This document shows, in pieces, positions 12,914 to 25,704 of a stretch of 64,000 bases of DNA (its first letter is position 1; the number at the start of each line of letters is the position of its first letter). The stretch spans positions 72,762,523 to 72,826,522 of the forward strand of contig NW_022098069.1 of NCBI RefSeq assembly GCF_002288925.2, given 5' to 3'. Under the pieces are notes generated by a model that searched no databases, was not told the DNA's origin, and worked only from the letters and a program-made list of their open reading frames with translations. The position numbers and the translations under genes were made by a program. This stretch comes from Delphinapterus leucas (taxonomy: Eukaryota; Chordata; Mammalia; Artiodactyla; Monodontidae).

Positions 12914-13763
12914 ATGAAAAGACAGAAAAATGTGTTCCAAACAAAGAAACAAGACAAAAGCCCCAAAGAATATCTAAGCAAAGTGGGAAAAAAACAATCA
13001 ACCAATAAAGAGTTCAAGGTAATGATCATGAAGTTGCTCAAAAAAAGTTGGGAGAAGAATGGCTAAACACAGAATTTTAACAAAGAGTTACAATACATAA
13101 AGAAGAACCAACAGAGATAAAGAATATAATAACTGAAATTAAAAATACACTAGAAGAAATCAAAAGTAGATTAGATGGTACAGAGGAATGGATGAGCAAA
13201 CTGGAAGACAGAGCTGAACAGAAAAAAAATTTAAAACATGAGGACAATTTAAGAGACCACTGGGAAAACATCAGGCATACAAAGATTCACAATACAGAGG
13301 TCTCAGAAGGAGATAAGAGAGAGAAAGAGGCAGAGAAATTATTTGAAGAAATAATAGACAAAAACTTCCCTAACCTGGGAAAGGAAACAGTCATCCAGGT
13401 CCAAGAAGCATAGAAAGTCCCAAACAAGATGAACCCAAAGAGGTTCACACATTGTATTTAAAATGGAAAAAAAATAAAGATAGGGAGAGAATATTAACAT
13501 CAGTCAAGGGAAAAACAATTACTTTCATACAAGGGAACTCCTGCGAGACTACCAGCTGACTCTTCAGCAGAACCTTGCAGGACAGAAGGGAGTGGCATGA
13601 TATACTTAAAGTGATGAAAGGAAAAATCCTACAACTAAGAAATCCACCAAGGCTATCATTCAGATTTGAAGGAAAGATAAAGAACTTTATAGACAAGCAA
13701 AAACTAAAAGAGTTCAGCACCACAAAACTGACTTTACAAGAAATATAAAAGGCACTTCTCTGA
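12914..13763 (+). pseudogene. L1-A ORF1 remnant (RNA-binding ORF1p)
   Basis: In active L1s, ORF1 encodes the trimeric RNA-binding chaperone needed for retrotransposition. Here the inferred start is the ATG at 12914. The longest surviving piece (13192-13413, 73 codons) has the charged coiled-coil-like segment followed by the conserved 'FEEIIDKNFPNLGKE' stretch. The C-terminal region continues in shifted frames to a stop near 13761. Several indels break the frame, so no functional protein is possible. Confidence 0.8.
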
Positions 13764-15667
13764 GGGGGGAAGAAAAGACCACAACTAAACATGTGAATAC
13801 TGCAAAAAGAAAAATTCCATTACTAAACGCAAATATATAGTAGAGGTAGTAGACCAACCATTTATAAACCTGGTAGGAAGATTAAAAGAAAAAAGTAGTA
13901 AAATAATCTATATCCACAATAAGAAGTTAAGGAATACACAAAACAAAAACATGTAAAATATGATGTAAAAACCTTAAACGGGGAGGGGGTGGGGGTAGTA
14001 AAAATACCCGGTTGTTAGAATGTGTTCAAACTTAAGAGATCATCAACTTAAAATAATTACATAAATAAATATATAGGTTGCTATATATAAACCTCATGGT
14101 ACCCACAAATCAAAAATCTATCATACATATACACACAAAAAAGAAAAATGAATCCAAACATAACACTAAAGATACTCATCAAATCATAAGGGAAGAATGC
14201 AAAAGAAGAAGAAAGGAACAAAGACTTACAAACAACCCGCAATAATACATACCTACCAATAATTACTTTAAATGTAAATGGCCTAAATGCTCCAATCAAA
14301 AAGACCCAGAGTGACTGAATGGATAAGAAAACAATAACCATCTATATGCTGCCTAAAAGAGACTTACTTCAGATCTAAAGACAAACACACACTGAAAGTG
14401 AGGAGATGGAAAAAGGTACTCCATGCAAATGGAAATAAAAATAAAGCTGGGATAGTAAAAGTTACATCATAAAAAATAAACTTTAAAACAAAGACTGTAA
14501 TAAGACATAAAGAATGACATTACATAATGATAAAGTGAGCAATCCAAAAGATATAACAATTGTAAATATTGATATATATGCACCCAACATAAGAGCATCT
14601 AAATACATAAAGCAAATATTAACAAATATAAAGGGAGAAATTGACAGTAAAACAATAATATTACAGAAATTCAACACCTCAGTTACATCAATGGACAGAT
14701 CATTCAGACAGAAATTCAATAAGGAGATACTAGCATTAAAAGACACATTATATCAGATGGACTTAATAGATACAGATACAACATTCCATACAAAAGAAGC
14801 AGAATACACATTCTTTACAAGCACATGGAACATTCTTCAGGATAAATCACACGATAGGCCACAAAAGATGTCTGAATAAAATGAAGAAGGCTGAAATCAT
14901 ATCAAGCATTTTTTTTAACCACAATGGTATGAGACTAGAAGTTAACTACAAGAAAAAACTGCAAAAACCATAATGAGAAGGTTAAACAATATGTTACTAA
15001 ACAATCAATGAGTAACTTAATAAATCAAAGAGGAAATCAGAAAATAACTGGAGACAAAATAAAATGGTAACACAGTGATACAAAATCTATGGAACACAGT
15101 AAAAGCAGTTCTAAGAGGGACATTATAGCCATACAAGCCTATCTCAGAAAACAAGAAAAATCTCAAATGAACAATCTAATCTTACACTTAAACGAACTAG
15201 TAAAAGAACAAACAAATTCCAAAGTTAGTAGAAGAAAAGAAATAATAAAGATCAGAGCAGAAATAAATGTAATAGAGACTAAAAAAAATATAAGAGATCA
15301 ACGAAACTAAGAACAGGTTCTTTGAAAAGATAAACAAAACTGATTAAACTTTAGCTGGACTCATTAAGAGAAAAAAGAGAAAGGGCTCAAATAAATAAAT
15401 CAGAAATAAAAGAGGAGATGATAAAATTGACACCACAAAAATACAAAGGATCATAAGAGACTACTATGAAAATTATATGCTAATAAAATGGACAACCTGA
15501 AAGAAATGGAAAAATTTCTAGAAACGTACAATCTCCCAAGAATGAATCAGGAAGAAATAAATAATATGAACATACTATCAGTAATGAAAATGAATAAGCA
15601 ATTTTAAAAACTCCCCCCAAAAAACAGTTAGCATCTACCTTTCTCAAACCATTCAAAAAAACTGAAG

Positions 15668-15869
15668 GGCTTCCCTGGTGGCGCAGTGGTTGAGAGTCCG
15701 CCTGCCGATGCAGGGGACACGGGTTCGTGCCCCGGTCCGGGAGGATCCCACATACCGCGGAGCGGCTGGGCCCGTGAGCCATGGCTGCTGAGCCTGCACG
15801 TCCGGAGCCTGTGCTCCGCAACGGGAGAGGCCACAACAGTGAGAGGCCCGCGTACCGCAAAAAAAAAAA
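15668..15869 (+). mobile_element. CHR SINE nested in L1-A, sense
   Basis: A well-preserved copy starting 'ggcttccctggtggcgcag' and ending in a poly-A run. The flanking duplication, aaaaaactgaag, is at 15656-15667 and about 15870-15881. It interrupts the L1-A ORF2 remnant and so dates after that L1. The antisense 141-codon frame at 15480-15905 is SINE-derived. Confidence 0.96.
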
Positions 15870-17876
15870 AAAAAACTGAAGAGGAAGAAATGATTCCAAA
15901 CTCATTCTATGAGGCCAGAATTACCCCGACACCAAAACCAAAGACAATGCAAAAAAAGAAAACTATAGGCCAATATCTCTGATGAACATCGATGTAAAAA
16001 TAGTCAACAAAATATTAGTAAACTGAATTCAACAATACATTAAAAGGACCATAACCATGAAGTGGGACTTATCCCAGATATGCAAGGATGTTTTAATATC
16101 TACAGATCAATTAATGTGATACACCACATTAACACTAACAAATTGAGGAATAAAAACCATTTGTTATTCTCAAAGATATAGCAAAGCTTTTGACAAAATT
16201 CAACATCCATTTATGATAAAAACTCTCAATAAAGTGGGTATAAAGGGAACATACCTCAACATAATAAAGGCCATATATGGCAAGCAAACCTAGAGCCAAC
16301 ATCATATTCCATGATGAAAAGTTGAAAGCTTTTCCTCTAAGATCAGAAACAAAACAAGGATGCCCAGCCTCACATAAATAAAAATAAAGTACTATGTTTA
16401 TCCAACATAGTATAGGAAGTCCTAGCCACACCAATCAGACAAAAAAAAAAAAAAAAATCCAAATTGTAAAGGAAGAAGTAAAACAGCCACGGTTTGCAGA
16501 TTACATGATACTATACACAGAAATTCCTAAAGATACCACCAAAAAACTACTAGAGCTTATCGACAAATTCAGTAAAGTTGCAGGATACAAAATTAATATA
16601 CAGAAATCTACTGTATTTCTATACAATAACAATGAACTAATGGAAAGGGAAATTAAGGAAACAATCCCATTTACAATCACATCAAAAAGAATAAAATACC
16701 TAGGAATAAAACTGCTATTTAAGGAAATAAACCTGTACTCTGTAAACTATAAGACTCACGAAAAAACTGAAGGCAACACAGACAGATGGAAAGATATACT
16801 GTGTTCATATAGCAAAAATTAATATTGTTAAAATGACCATATACCCAAGGCAATCTACAGATTCTATGCGATCCTTATAAAAATACCAAGGGCATTTTTT
16901 AGAGAACTAGAACAAATAATTCTAAAATCTTTATGGAAACATAAAAGACCCCAAAATAGCCAAAACAATCTGGAGAAAGAATAACAAAACTGGAGATACC
17001 ACTCTCCCAGATTTCAAACTAAACTACAAAGCTCCAGTAATAACAAAAGTATGGTACCAGCACAAAAACAGACACACAGATCAATGGAACAGAGTGAAGA
17101 GCCCAGAAATAAACCCACGCACATATGGTCAATTAATGTACCACAAAGGAGGCGAGAATATACAATGGAGAAAAGACAACCTCTTCAATAAATGATGTTG
17201 GGAAAACTGGACAGCCAGTTGCAAAAGAATCTCAAAATGTTTTAAATAGGGCATATTTAAACTTGGAAGCTTTTGCACATTGACAGAATGAAAGGACAAC
17301 CTACTGAATGGGAGAAAATATTTGTAAATGATATGACCAAAAAGGAGTTAATATCCAAAATCTATAAACAGCTCATACAACTCAACATCAAAAAACAAAC
17401 AACCAATTAAAAAATGGGCAAAAGACCTGAATAGACATTTTTCCAAAGAAAACATACAGATGGCCAACAGGCACATGAAAAGATGCACAACATCACTAAT
17501 CATCAGAGAAGTGCAAATCAAAACCGCAATGAGATTACCACCTCACACCTGTAAGAATGGCTATCATCAAAACGACCACAAATAACAAATATTGACAAGG
17601 ATGTGGAGTAAAGTGAACCCTTGTACACTGTTGGTGGGAATCTAAATTGGTACAGTCACTATGGAAAACAGTATAGAATTTCCTCAAAAACTAAAAATAA
17701 ACCTACCACATGATCCAGCAATTCTACTCCTGTGTTTACAGCTGAAGAAAATGATAACACTAATTCTAAAAGATACATACACCCCAAGGTTCATAGCAGC
17801 AGCAGTATTTACAATTGCCAAGATATGGAAGCAACCTAAGTGTCCATCAAGAGATGAATGGATAAAGAAGATGTGA

Positions 17877-17965
17877 GATATATATCTATATCTATATATA
17901 TATAGATATAGATAGACAGATATAGATATGTATATACCCACACACACAAACACACATACACACAC
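17877..17965. repeat. (TA/GATA)n and (CA)n simple repeat inside L1-A
   Basis: Alternating ta/tatc/gata words followed by a cacaca-rich part, sitting just before the last ORF2 codons of L1-A. It probably arose by expansion of an AT-rich word in the L1. Confidence 0.85.
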
Positions 17966-18403
17966 TACTGGAATACTACTCAGCCATAAAAAAGAATGAA
18001 ATTTTGCCATTTGCAATAACATGGATGGACCTGGAAGGTATTATTCTTAGTGAAATAAGTCAGACACAGAAAGACAAATACTATATGTTGTCATTTATAT
18101 GTGGAATCTAAAAAATATAATATACAAGGAAATATAACAAAAAAGAAACATACTCACAGATATAGAGAACAAACTAGTGGTTACCAGTGGGGAGCGGCAA
18201 GACAGGGGTAGGGAATTAAGAGGTACAAGCTACTATGTACAAAATAAATAAGGTACAAGGATATATTGCACAACACAGGGAATAGAGGCAATATTTTATA
18301 GTAACTATAAATGGAGTATAATCTATAAAAATTTTTAATCACTATGCTGTACACCTGAAACTAATATAATGTTGTAAATCAACTATACCTCAATTTAAAA
18401 ACA

Positions 18404-19240
18404 TACAACTCAATAAAGAATGGGCAAAATATTTTATCAGATACTTAACCAAAAAATTCATGAATTCATATATACACATACACATGCAGATAGCAAATAA
18501 ACACATGAAAAGATGCTCCCTATCATTAATCATTAGAGAATTGAAAATTAAAACCATAATATGATACCACTACACAACTACTAGAATGTCTATTTCTTTT
18601 GAATGATGATATCATATGCTGGCAAGAATAAAGAGAAACTGGAACTCATACTTTGCTGGTATGAAGGCAAAATGAAGACACTTTGAAAAACAGTTTGCCA
18701 GTTTCTTATAAAATTAATCACACACTTACCATACGACCACTAATCCCACTGGTAGACATTTAGGCTAGATCAATGCAAACATATGTCCACAGAAAAACCT
18801 GCATACAAACGTTTATACTTGCTTATTCATAATTTTCAAAAACTGAAAATAGCTCATATGACCATCAACTGGTAAACAGATGAACAAACTGGTATGTTTA
18901 CATGATTAAATGTTATACTATTCATCAATCAAAAGAATGAACCATGGATACATACAACAACATGGATAAATATCAAAGGCAATATGTGGAGTGTAAGAAG
19001 ACAGACTCAAAAGGCATCATATTGTATGATTCTATTTATATCATATTCTGAAAAAGACAAAACCATAGTGACAGAAAAGATCAGTAGTTGCCAAGGTACA
19101 GAGTGGGTTGGAGCACGCTGACTATGAGTGAGCACAAGATAACTTTCAAGAGTGACAGAAATGTTCTATATCTTGATTGTGATGGTGGTTACATAACCAT
19201 CATATTAAAATACATAATAGGATAATATCTCATTGGTTAA
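18404..19240 (+). mobile_element. L1-B: ancient L1M 3' fragment, sense
   Basis: A diverged 3' part of ORF2 and 3' UTR: 'aactcaataaagaatgggca', 'cacatgaaaagatgctccc', 'gaacatggata'-like words and a 3' UTR with 'gtgatggtggttacataacc'. It is older than L1-A, which abuts its truncated 5' end. Confidence 0.8.
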
Positions 19241-19870
19241 AATAAGAATGTAAAATTCATACTGATGAAAGAGAGAGAGAGAAGGCAAGTTCTATTTTCC
19301 ACTGAATTCCAGCTAATAATTATAGAAGGAATAACAGAATTAGAAAATCACCATTTGGCAACCATATTATAATTACTGAGACAAAAATCAGCAAACAGTG
19401 CTAAAACTAGTAAGTGAAAGTTTCATAAGGAATAGAACACTTACCCAGATTCAAAGTATCTCCCACAAAATAATTAATTAGTTATTAAGAAATACAAATT
19501 ACTGATTAATGAACTACAGAGTGGAGAAACCAGGTAGATACTGAATTAACATTACTAAGTAATGGCACAAATTGATATTATCTTTTCCTGGTATAAAATA
19601 CAGTGAAGAAAGCATCACTTCTGTAACATTCCTGCCAAAAAAAGCATACTCTGAATCTAAGCATGAGGAAACATCAGACAAATCCAAACTGAGAGATATT
19701 CTACAAAATAGTTGGCTTGTATACTTCTAAAATGTCTAGGTCAAGAAACAAAGGAAGGCCAAAGAATTGCTCCAGATAGAAGGAAAATAAAGAGACATGG
19801 TAATTTGATGAAACTCTTGAACCTGAACTGGTTCCTCCACCACAAGTTTTGTCTTTACTATTGTATATTG

Positions 19871-20020
19871 TTCTCCTCCTCCTCCCCTCCTCCCCTTTCC
19901 CCCCTTCCCTTCCTCCTCCCCCATCTTTCTTCCCAATCATCCCCTTTCCCTTCCTCTTCCCCCATCTTTCTTCCCAATAATCCTCCTCCCCTTCCTCCTC
20001 TTCCTCCTCCTCTTCTTCTT
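19871..20020. repeat. polypyrimidine (CCT)n-rich tract with an internal duplication
   Basis: About 150 bp with almost only C and T on the plus strand. A block of about 42-49 bp is repeated in tandem (19892-19940 and 19941-19982), both copies containing 'ccccatctttcttcccaat'. Open frames through it give artefactual proline- or glycine/arginine-rich peptides. Confidence 0.95.
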
Positions 20021-20236
20021 ATCTACTGCTATAAATGACATTATTGGGACAAACACTGAAATTTGAATGGGGTTTGTGGGTTATAGTATTCTTGTACCAA
20101 GGTTAATTTTCTGAGTTTGATATATTTTATGTATTATGGAAGAGTAGGAAATACACACTGAGGTATTTAGGAATAACAGAACATCACATCTGCAAGTGGA
20201 AAGAAAAGATAAATAATAGAAATAGATGACAGAATA

Positions 20237-20296
20237 GTACAAACATACATACATACATATATACATAGATGGGTACGTAGATGGGTACATAGATGG
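20237..20296. repeat. (CATA)n and (GATGGGTA)-like simple repeats
   Basis: Four or so 'cata' units lead into a repeated 'tagatgggtac' word (two to three copies). It lies within the L1M fragment. Confidence 0.8.
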
Positions 20297-20425
20297 AAGA
20301 GGCAAATATGCTAAAATGTTAACAATCGGGGATTAAGATGAAGGCTAAACAAGAGTTCTTTGTACTGTCCTTGCAACTTTTCTTAGAGTTTGAAAGTATT
20401 TCAAAACAAAAGGTTTAAAAACAAA

Positions 20426-22925
20426 AGCAGTATTGTATCTCCTCCCTCCACCACCCCCCTCTTTTTTTTCTTGAATTCCACAAACATATAAATGACCAGT
20501 TAGGAAAACTCATTACTGCATTTCTCCTTACATTCTCCTATAGTTTTTCAGATTTTAAAAAAGACATAAAAGCTGCAATATTAAGGAAAAAACACTTCTA
20601 TGAAAACTGTGAAGATTTTACAATCGTGTTTTCTCATTTAAGTGACCATTATAGGCTCTTTCCTTTAACTTAGTCACATTTCAGGGTTGTAAATACAACC
20701 GGCTTTGTGACTTTCTCATAAAATCTATTTAGTATTAAGGTTTCCCTAAAATAAAACACACCCCTGAAGAGAGTCTTTTGACCTGACACAACACAGCGTT
20801 GGAATAAAAAATACTTTTCTGCTGAAATATTTGAAAACCCACAGTCATTTAGTGATACATATGTGCATGCTTGAACTGAAAGTATGAGCCTAGTTTGAAT
20901 GAGGTTTGTGGGTGTATAATTACCAGTATTAAATTACGTGCTCAACATTGACTTACGGCCATATTTATTATTGCTATTAAAAATGCTGACTGCAACATGT
21001 GACATGTTCTTATGGTAATATGTGGCCCTTATCTAAAATAAAGCACTCCATTTTCTCTTTGCATGACCCTTGTGAATGAGGTCTAATAAACTTGATAGAG
21101 TTTTTAGTGGTGGAAGCATGTTGGAAAGAAAATTCTAGTACTGATTACTTCTAAAATTAACATAAGAACACAAGGTTGGAATGTTGTTATTCAAAATCCA
21201 CAGAAGCTGCTTAAAGAGGAAAAAAAATAGCTCTAGCTATAAAACCCAGAGTGCTGCTTTGTTCTAAATAACTCGATGCACCCACAACCCAACACAATAA
21301 GTCCAGCGAAAAATAGGAGAAATTGAGAAAGCTGAGTTGTTAATTTTGAGTTTTTTTGTTTTGTTTTCCTGTTGTTTTGTTTAGTTGTTAATGTTGAGTT
21401 TTTTCTTTTCTTGTTGTTGTCTAGTTTACCTAATCCATTCAAGTGTGAAATATATCCCCAAATAGGCAATAAATACAAGGTATCTATAACACTAATGGTT
21501 TCACATGTTCACAAGGCCAGAAAGAAATGAACAGTGCTTGCTGGATGTCCACCTTTAAATTCAGTCACAGGTTCCTGGACAAATGCTGGGTAGATTCTTA
21601 GGGATGAGTAAAGAGCTGTGAGTCATACTGCTCATTTCCTAATGCCAGTCAGACCTGCAACAGGCCTTCACCACAGTGTCACTGCTAAAAAGGTTTTGAT
21701 GTACCTACTAAAAAAAAAAGACTCTGGGGTAATTTTTTGGGAGGAGAGGGGGTGGATTAGTTGTTAAAATACTCTAATTTTGTTTTAGTTGCCTAAGTAA
21801 TTAAACCTGTGAAAGAGCAGGGCTGTAGCTCTCACCTCTCCTTTACTCTTCATTCCACTAGGGTAAAAAAATTTTAAAGGCAAAAAAGCAACCTATACTG
21901 GAGAAGGCATCAACAACCAACAGGTAGAACAATCCCTAGTGGTTTTATAGAAAGAGGAATTATACATTTTCACAATAAGATAAAAAGCTTTGAGTCAACA
22001 GAATGTTCCTTAAAGGCCAGAAAATATAATCTTTTTTATTTCCAGTCTAGCCTGAAACAGGCCTCTATGAGTCCCCAGGCTATCTTTCTCCATAAAGGGG
22101 GCTCTGCCATCTCATTGCAAACTGAGTTTTCATTCATTTGGAAAATATGTCTACATTCTAACTGCAAATCCAAAAAAAAAAAAAAAGTACAGTCATAACA
22201 AAGGGGAACAAAAATATGGCTTATATAAATTTTTTTAAATTAAAAATAATGCCCCGTCTTCCAGGATCCTTGTCAGACCATCACTCAATCAATGTTACTG
22301 GGCAATAATCTGCCTCTATGCATGAGGTTTTAAATCAAATCTTGCTCTAAAGGCTGGGGTTTAGGAGTACTGCCTAATCCATGAACTGATCCTTTGAAAA
22401 ATCATGTGCCCTATATAAAAACACAATCCAATCTACTGTTTCCAGTTGAACTGTATACAGAGATATTGTGCTCTGATGTAGAGGGATAGGATGAAAAATC
22501 ATGACTTTTAGCAAAATAAGTAAAACTAATCATTTTTTATAATCTGATATTATTTAATTTTCTGATTAGAACACTGATACAAGGTGAACTGCACCAAAAT
22601 TACAAAGTGTTCTATAGCAAGAGTTTTATTTCTCTTTGCTATGATGATCTAAGTAGCCCTTGAAACCTAGATGACATTGTTGTGAACCTACCTAACATAA
22701 TTTGGTTTTGTAAATCTTAGGTTCTTTTTGGTAGAAAACAACAGTCAATGAAGGAGAAGAGGGTTAGTTACTCCCCACAACTTCATTGGTTCTAACTGAA
22801 ACAAGTTTCAAAGCAGCTACCCCACATTTCAACATTCATTAAATAAGCAGACATAAGCATTCCTTCAACATGATAAACTCGATGAAGTGCCGGCTCTATC
22901 CTTTCAAGTGTCCTTGCGTGAAAAG
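20426..22925. other. single-copy sequence, possible conserved non-coding DNA
   Basis: No gene or clear repeat. Two T-rich stretches (21345-21425) and poly-A runs (21709-21718, 22172-22185) are present. The part around 20790-21090 is complex, non-repetitive and AT-rich, and could be a conserved non-coding element, but this cannot be judged without an alignment. Confidence 0.4.
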
Positions 22926-22929
22926 TTAA

Positions 22930-23105
22930 TTCAGTCAGGACTGGCTAAATGATCTGTGGAGCCCAGGGCAAAATAAAGGTGGGGAGTTCCTTCTTCAAAA
23001 ATTATACGAATTTCAGGATGGCAAGAGCAGAGCATTAAACCAAGTGTGAGTCTCTTCCAAGCACAGGTCACATGAGTACAAAGCCAGTCATGCACTCAGC
23101 ACAGA
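22930..23105 (+). mobile_element. old mammalian interspersed repeat, family not named
   Basis: The words 'gagcccagggcaaaat', 'aatttcaggatggcaagagc' and 'agcattaaaccaagtgtg' occur in this order in a dispersed mammalian repeat I recognise but cannot name with certainty (probably a DNA-transposon-derived MER). Confidence 0.4.
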
Positions 23106-24149
23106 CACAAGATTCCAGAGACAAGATTCGGTTACTTTACAGTCAGTATCAGGCAAGAAGAGATTTAATGATGGATTTACATTGCTAGACAAATACTGAT
23201 TTGAAATCCAGCCTGAGGTGCTACAAAGGGAAACTGATTTTTGATATTCAGTATGCTTACTAGCAATATTAGATACTGGTACAAATAACAGAAGTTCTCA
23301 CAGTAGCTACCTCTGTGTAACTTTGGCTTCTTGCTTAAACACAGAAAACAATCCTGAATGGTGCTTTCCTAATTAGGGCAACAAGCTGCCCCTGGAGTGA
23401 AACTTAATCCAACTGGCACATAGGTAATCACTCTGACTAAAAGCGTATCTAAATCATAGCCATCATAAAAGACAGTGATTCCAAAGAACATGTTCTATAG
23501 ACAAAAGGATGTACAGGAAGTGTGGTTTGGCTTTCAATCAAAACTAGGAATCTCAATCAGATACAAAAAGAAAAGAGAAAGTATATTAGCATCACTACAG
23601 GTGAATAAATCAATGTAATTTGGGAGGAAAAGTGATTTTTGGTGGTACCTGAATTTGTAGTGTTTGATTGTTCCTGGTTGATGAAATATAATATCCTCTT
23701 GACCTAGGGTTAAAGCAAGTTATCATCCATGAATGATACTACAACTCTGTTTAGATCTTCAGGAGTTGAGAGTTGTCAGCCCAACTCTCCTCTGGGATCC
23801 AGGACCCAAAATTTAAAGAGAAACTTCCCCTTACTTTCCCCTTGCCTCCTCCTCCTGTTCTCACAGATACATCCCTCAGACCAGAAGTCCCTGAAAAATG
23901 TAACAATTAAGCAAACCTTCCAGAAGCTAAGAACAAAAGGATAGTTAAAGTGAAAATTCCAAAGATTAAGGATAAAAGCCTTAGTCTTGGAGAAAGGGAA
24001 GGAGTTGTACAACCAGAACAGAAATAAAACCCCAAAGATAGTCAATAAGATTCAAAGAGAGATCTGGGAAGCGCAGGTCAAAGGACAGGCTCCAAGAATT
24101 TCAGATCTTAACACTGTCCTTCCTTTCCATCAGAGAGGGTCAAGTTTTT
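23106..24149. other. no gene recognised
   Basis: Open frames at 23729-23944 and 23987-24406 (plus) have no recognisable domain. The second one runs into the antisense MIR that follows, which argues against it being coding. Confidence 0.5.
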
Positions 24150-24335
24150 ACATACATTACACCCTAGTTAATCCTCATAACAATCTGCAGAAGCACTTAA
24201 TGACCACCTTCTTTTCCAGAAGAAGAGACAGATTAACTGATTTACCCATAATCACACAGCAAACAAATGGCTGCCCTCAGTTAAAACTCAGATCTAACTC
24301 CAGAAGCTCTAATCTTAACACTACTCAATGTTGCC
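24150..24335 (-). mobile_element. MIR fragment, antisense
   Basis: 'gttaatcctcataacaa', 'gaagagacagattaactg', 'cccataatcacacagc' and 'ctctaatcttaacactac' follow the antisense MIR order, with strong divergence. Confidence 0.7.
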
Positions 24336-24430
24336 TCATGTTGAAAGGGGATGAAGGTAAAATTCTAGGGGATGAAGCGGGAATGGGACACCGATTACCA
24401 GCATGAATGCAATGAGAAGAACTGCAGGGT

Positions 24431-24484
24431 TGGATGACAGATGGATGAACAGATAGGTAGGTAGGTAGATCGATATAGATAAGA
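24431..24484. repeat. (GATG)/(TAGG)n simple repeat
   Basis: 'gatggatgaacagataggtaggtaggtag' like words in a short, impure tetranucleotide repeat. Confidence 0.75.
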
Positions 24485-25704
24485 TAGTCACATTTTACTA
24501 GCTTCTGAATTCTTCATCTTAGAGTAATATAAAGGGAACTTTGCTCCCCTCAGTTGATAGCACAATAAAAAAGCCAGTTCAATAGTTCCGGATGTAGGAA
24601 ATATGAATGTTTCAGCAAGTCAAGGTTACTGTCTTTCCATGATACTTAAAACCAGGAACAACAGACACTTAATTCTATTGTCACAGGCCTATTATAAAAT
24701 TATGAAGTTAAGTTCTTTATATAATATTCAATCATTCTTTCTGAAGAGTCCATAAAATACTTCACAATTCTTTGGCACATGGATAAATATTACACAACTT
24801 AGAAACAGACAGGAATAAGCCACAGGACAAAGGAAACAGACTATTAAAACTTAGTCAATATTTCCCAGGTGCCATTTTAAAAGAAACAATGATGCAAGGA
24901 AACTGGAAACTGTGGGAACTCTTTCTGTGCTTCAGTAAACTTTTTAAGATGTGCGTTTTGTAAGAAATTCAAATTAGAACCATTTAAAATTAGCACACAA
25001 TGAGAATGGGGAAATATCATAAATGCTTTTCTGAGAAATAAACAATTTGCAAATTAGCAGAAACATGTAAAACGATTACATAAATGAGGTTTTCATTCTG
25101 AGCAAATGGCTTGACTGAGGTAAAAAGTGGTTGTCTGCGGATGAAAGAAAAACAGAAAAGGGAACTCTGTGTCTCTTGCTGTACATTGTGACCCACAGTG
25201 CATATGACTCTACAGAGGGGAATTACTTGATGTTGCTGCTTAACCAAATAATCCTTGCAGAGATGTCCAGAGGCTACACCACAGCTTCCCGTTTCCCTGT
25301 TCTGAGATTTTCTGATCCGTAAATTCTCCCCAAACTATTTTTGCCTGAGTTGATATTGCGTGAGCACTTCTGTTTTGTTTTTATTTTTACATTCCAACTG
25401 TACATCTGTCTTTGGATTTTTTGAGGTTTCTTCTTAACCTGCTGGTTTTACACTAAATGCTACCCCGCCCCCATATGATGGGAACAAAATATTTCCAATG
25501 TGCAGTTTTTCCATTTACTTAATCAGAAGTCACGTGAGACATAAATCTTAGCCGAATTCAGAGGATTCCATATAAACTTTAAAACTGTATCTCAAATAAA
25601 TAATATAGATCTGTCCTGCAGAAGCAGATTATCCATCCTTGACATGATACAATAGCCATCGACCTTAGAAATAAAAAGAGCCTGAAATAAGGTGGAATGG
25701 AAAT
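24485..25704. other. single-copy sequence, no gene seen
   Basis: The overlapping short frames at 25017-25247 (minus) and 25131-25322 (plus) are not supported by any domain or neighbour. Confidence 0.5.

Larger units (their letters stand above)
14240..18111 (+). pseudogene. L1-A ORF2 remnant (endonuclease/reverse transcriptase)
   Basis: Fragments of the L1 endonuclease and reverse transcriptase read in order: 14514-14879 (endonuclease part), 15089-15310, 16394-16822 (RT part) and 17661-17876 (C-terminal part). The RT catalytic region is altered: the usual FADD reads FADY. The frame ends at 'ggaatctaa' (stop about 18109-18111), the usual L1 ORF2 end. The coding sequence is split by a SINE, a microsatellite and many stops. 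Confidence 0.85.
11704..18403 (+). mobile_element. L1-A: near full-length decayed LINE-1, sense
   Basis: Begins with the typical L1 5' end ('gtggccaagatggcagagc') and runs through 5' UTR (to about 12.9 kb), ORF1, ORF2 and 3' UTR to a short A-rich end ('atacctcaatttaaaaa'). Stop codons and frameshifts are scattered throughout, so the element is old and inactive. It is interrupted by a CHR SINE (15668-15869) and by an AT/CA microsatellite expansion (17877-17965). The 137-codon proline-rich frame at 12310-12723 lies in its 5' UTR and is not a gene. No target-site duplication was found. Confidence 0.92.
19550..20425 (+). mobile_element. L1M-type 3' UTR fragment, sense
   Basis: Contains 'gaggaaacatcagacaaatc', 'caaaggaaggccaaagaat', 'gacattattgggacaa' and a terminal 'gtttgaaagtatttcaaaac' followed by an A-rich tail. 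This is the order of words in an old mammalian L1 3' UTR (family name from memory, not checked). The polypyrimidine tract and tetranucleotide repeats listed separately expanded inside it. Confidence 0.6.

Noticed and set aside
15680..15740. tRNA-like promoter boxes within SINEs (and at the other CHR copies)
   Set aside because: The A/B-box-like words belong to tRNA-derived SINE heads. No cloverleaf with an intact anticodon arm is supported, so no tRNA gene is called.
15480..15905. 141-codon minus-strand frame with a leucine/tryptophan-rich segment
   Set aside because: It is the antisense translation of a CHR SINE. Near-identical peptides appear at every other CHR copy (9.9, 31.4 and 41.5 kb).
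11660..18425. target-site duplication for L1-A
   Set aside because: The bases before 11704 and after 18403 were compared and no convincing match was found. L1-A abuts an older L1 3' fragment, so the right flank may be altered.
19701..20038. proline-rich (plus) and Gly/Arg-rich (minus) open frames
   Set aside because: Direct products of the polypyrimidine tract.
23987..24406. 139-codon plus frame
   Set aside because: No domain, and its second half is an antisense MIR.
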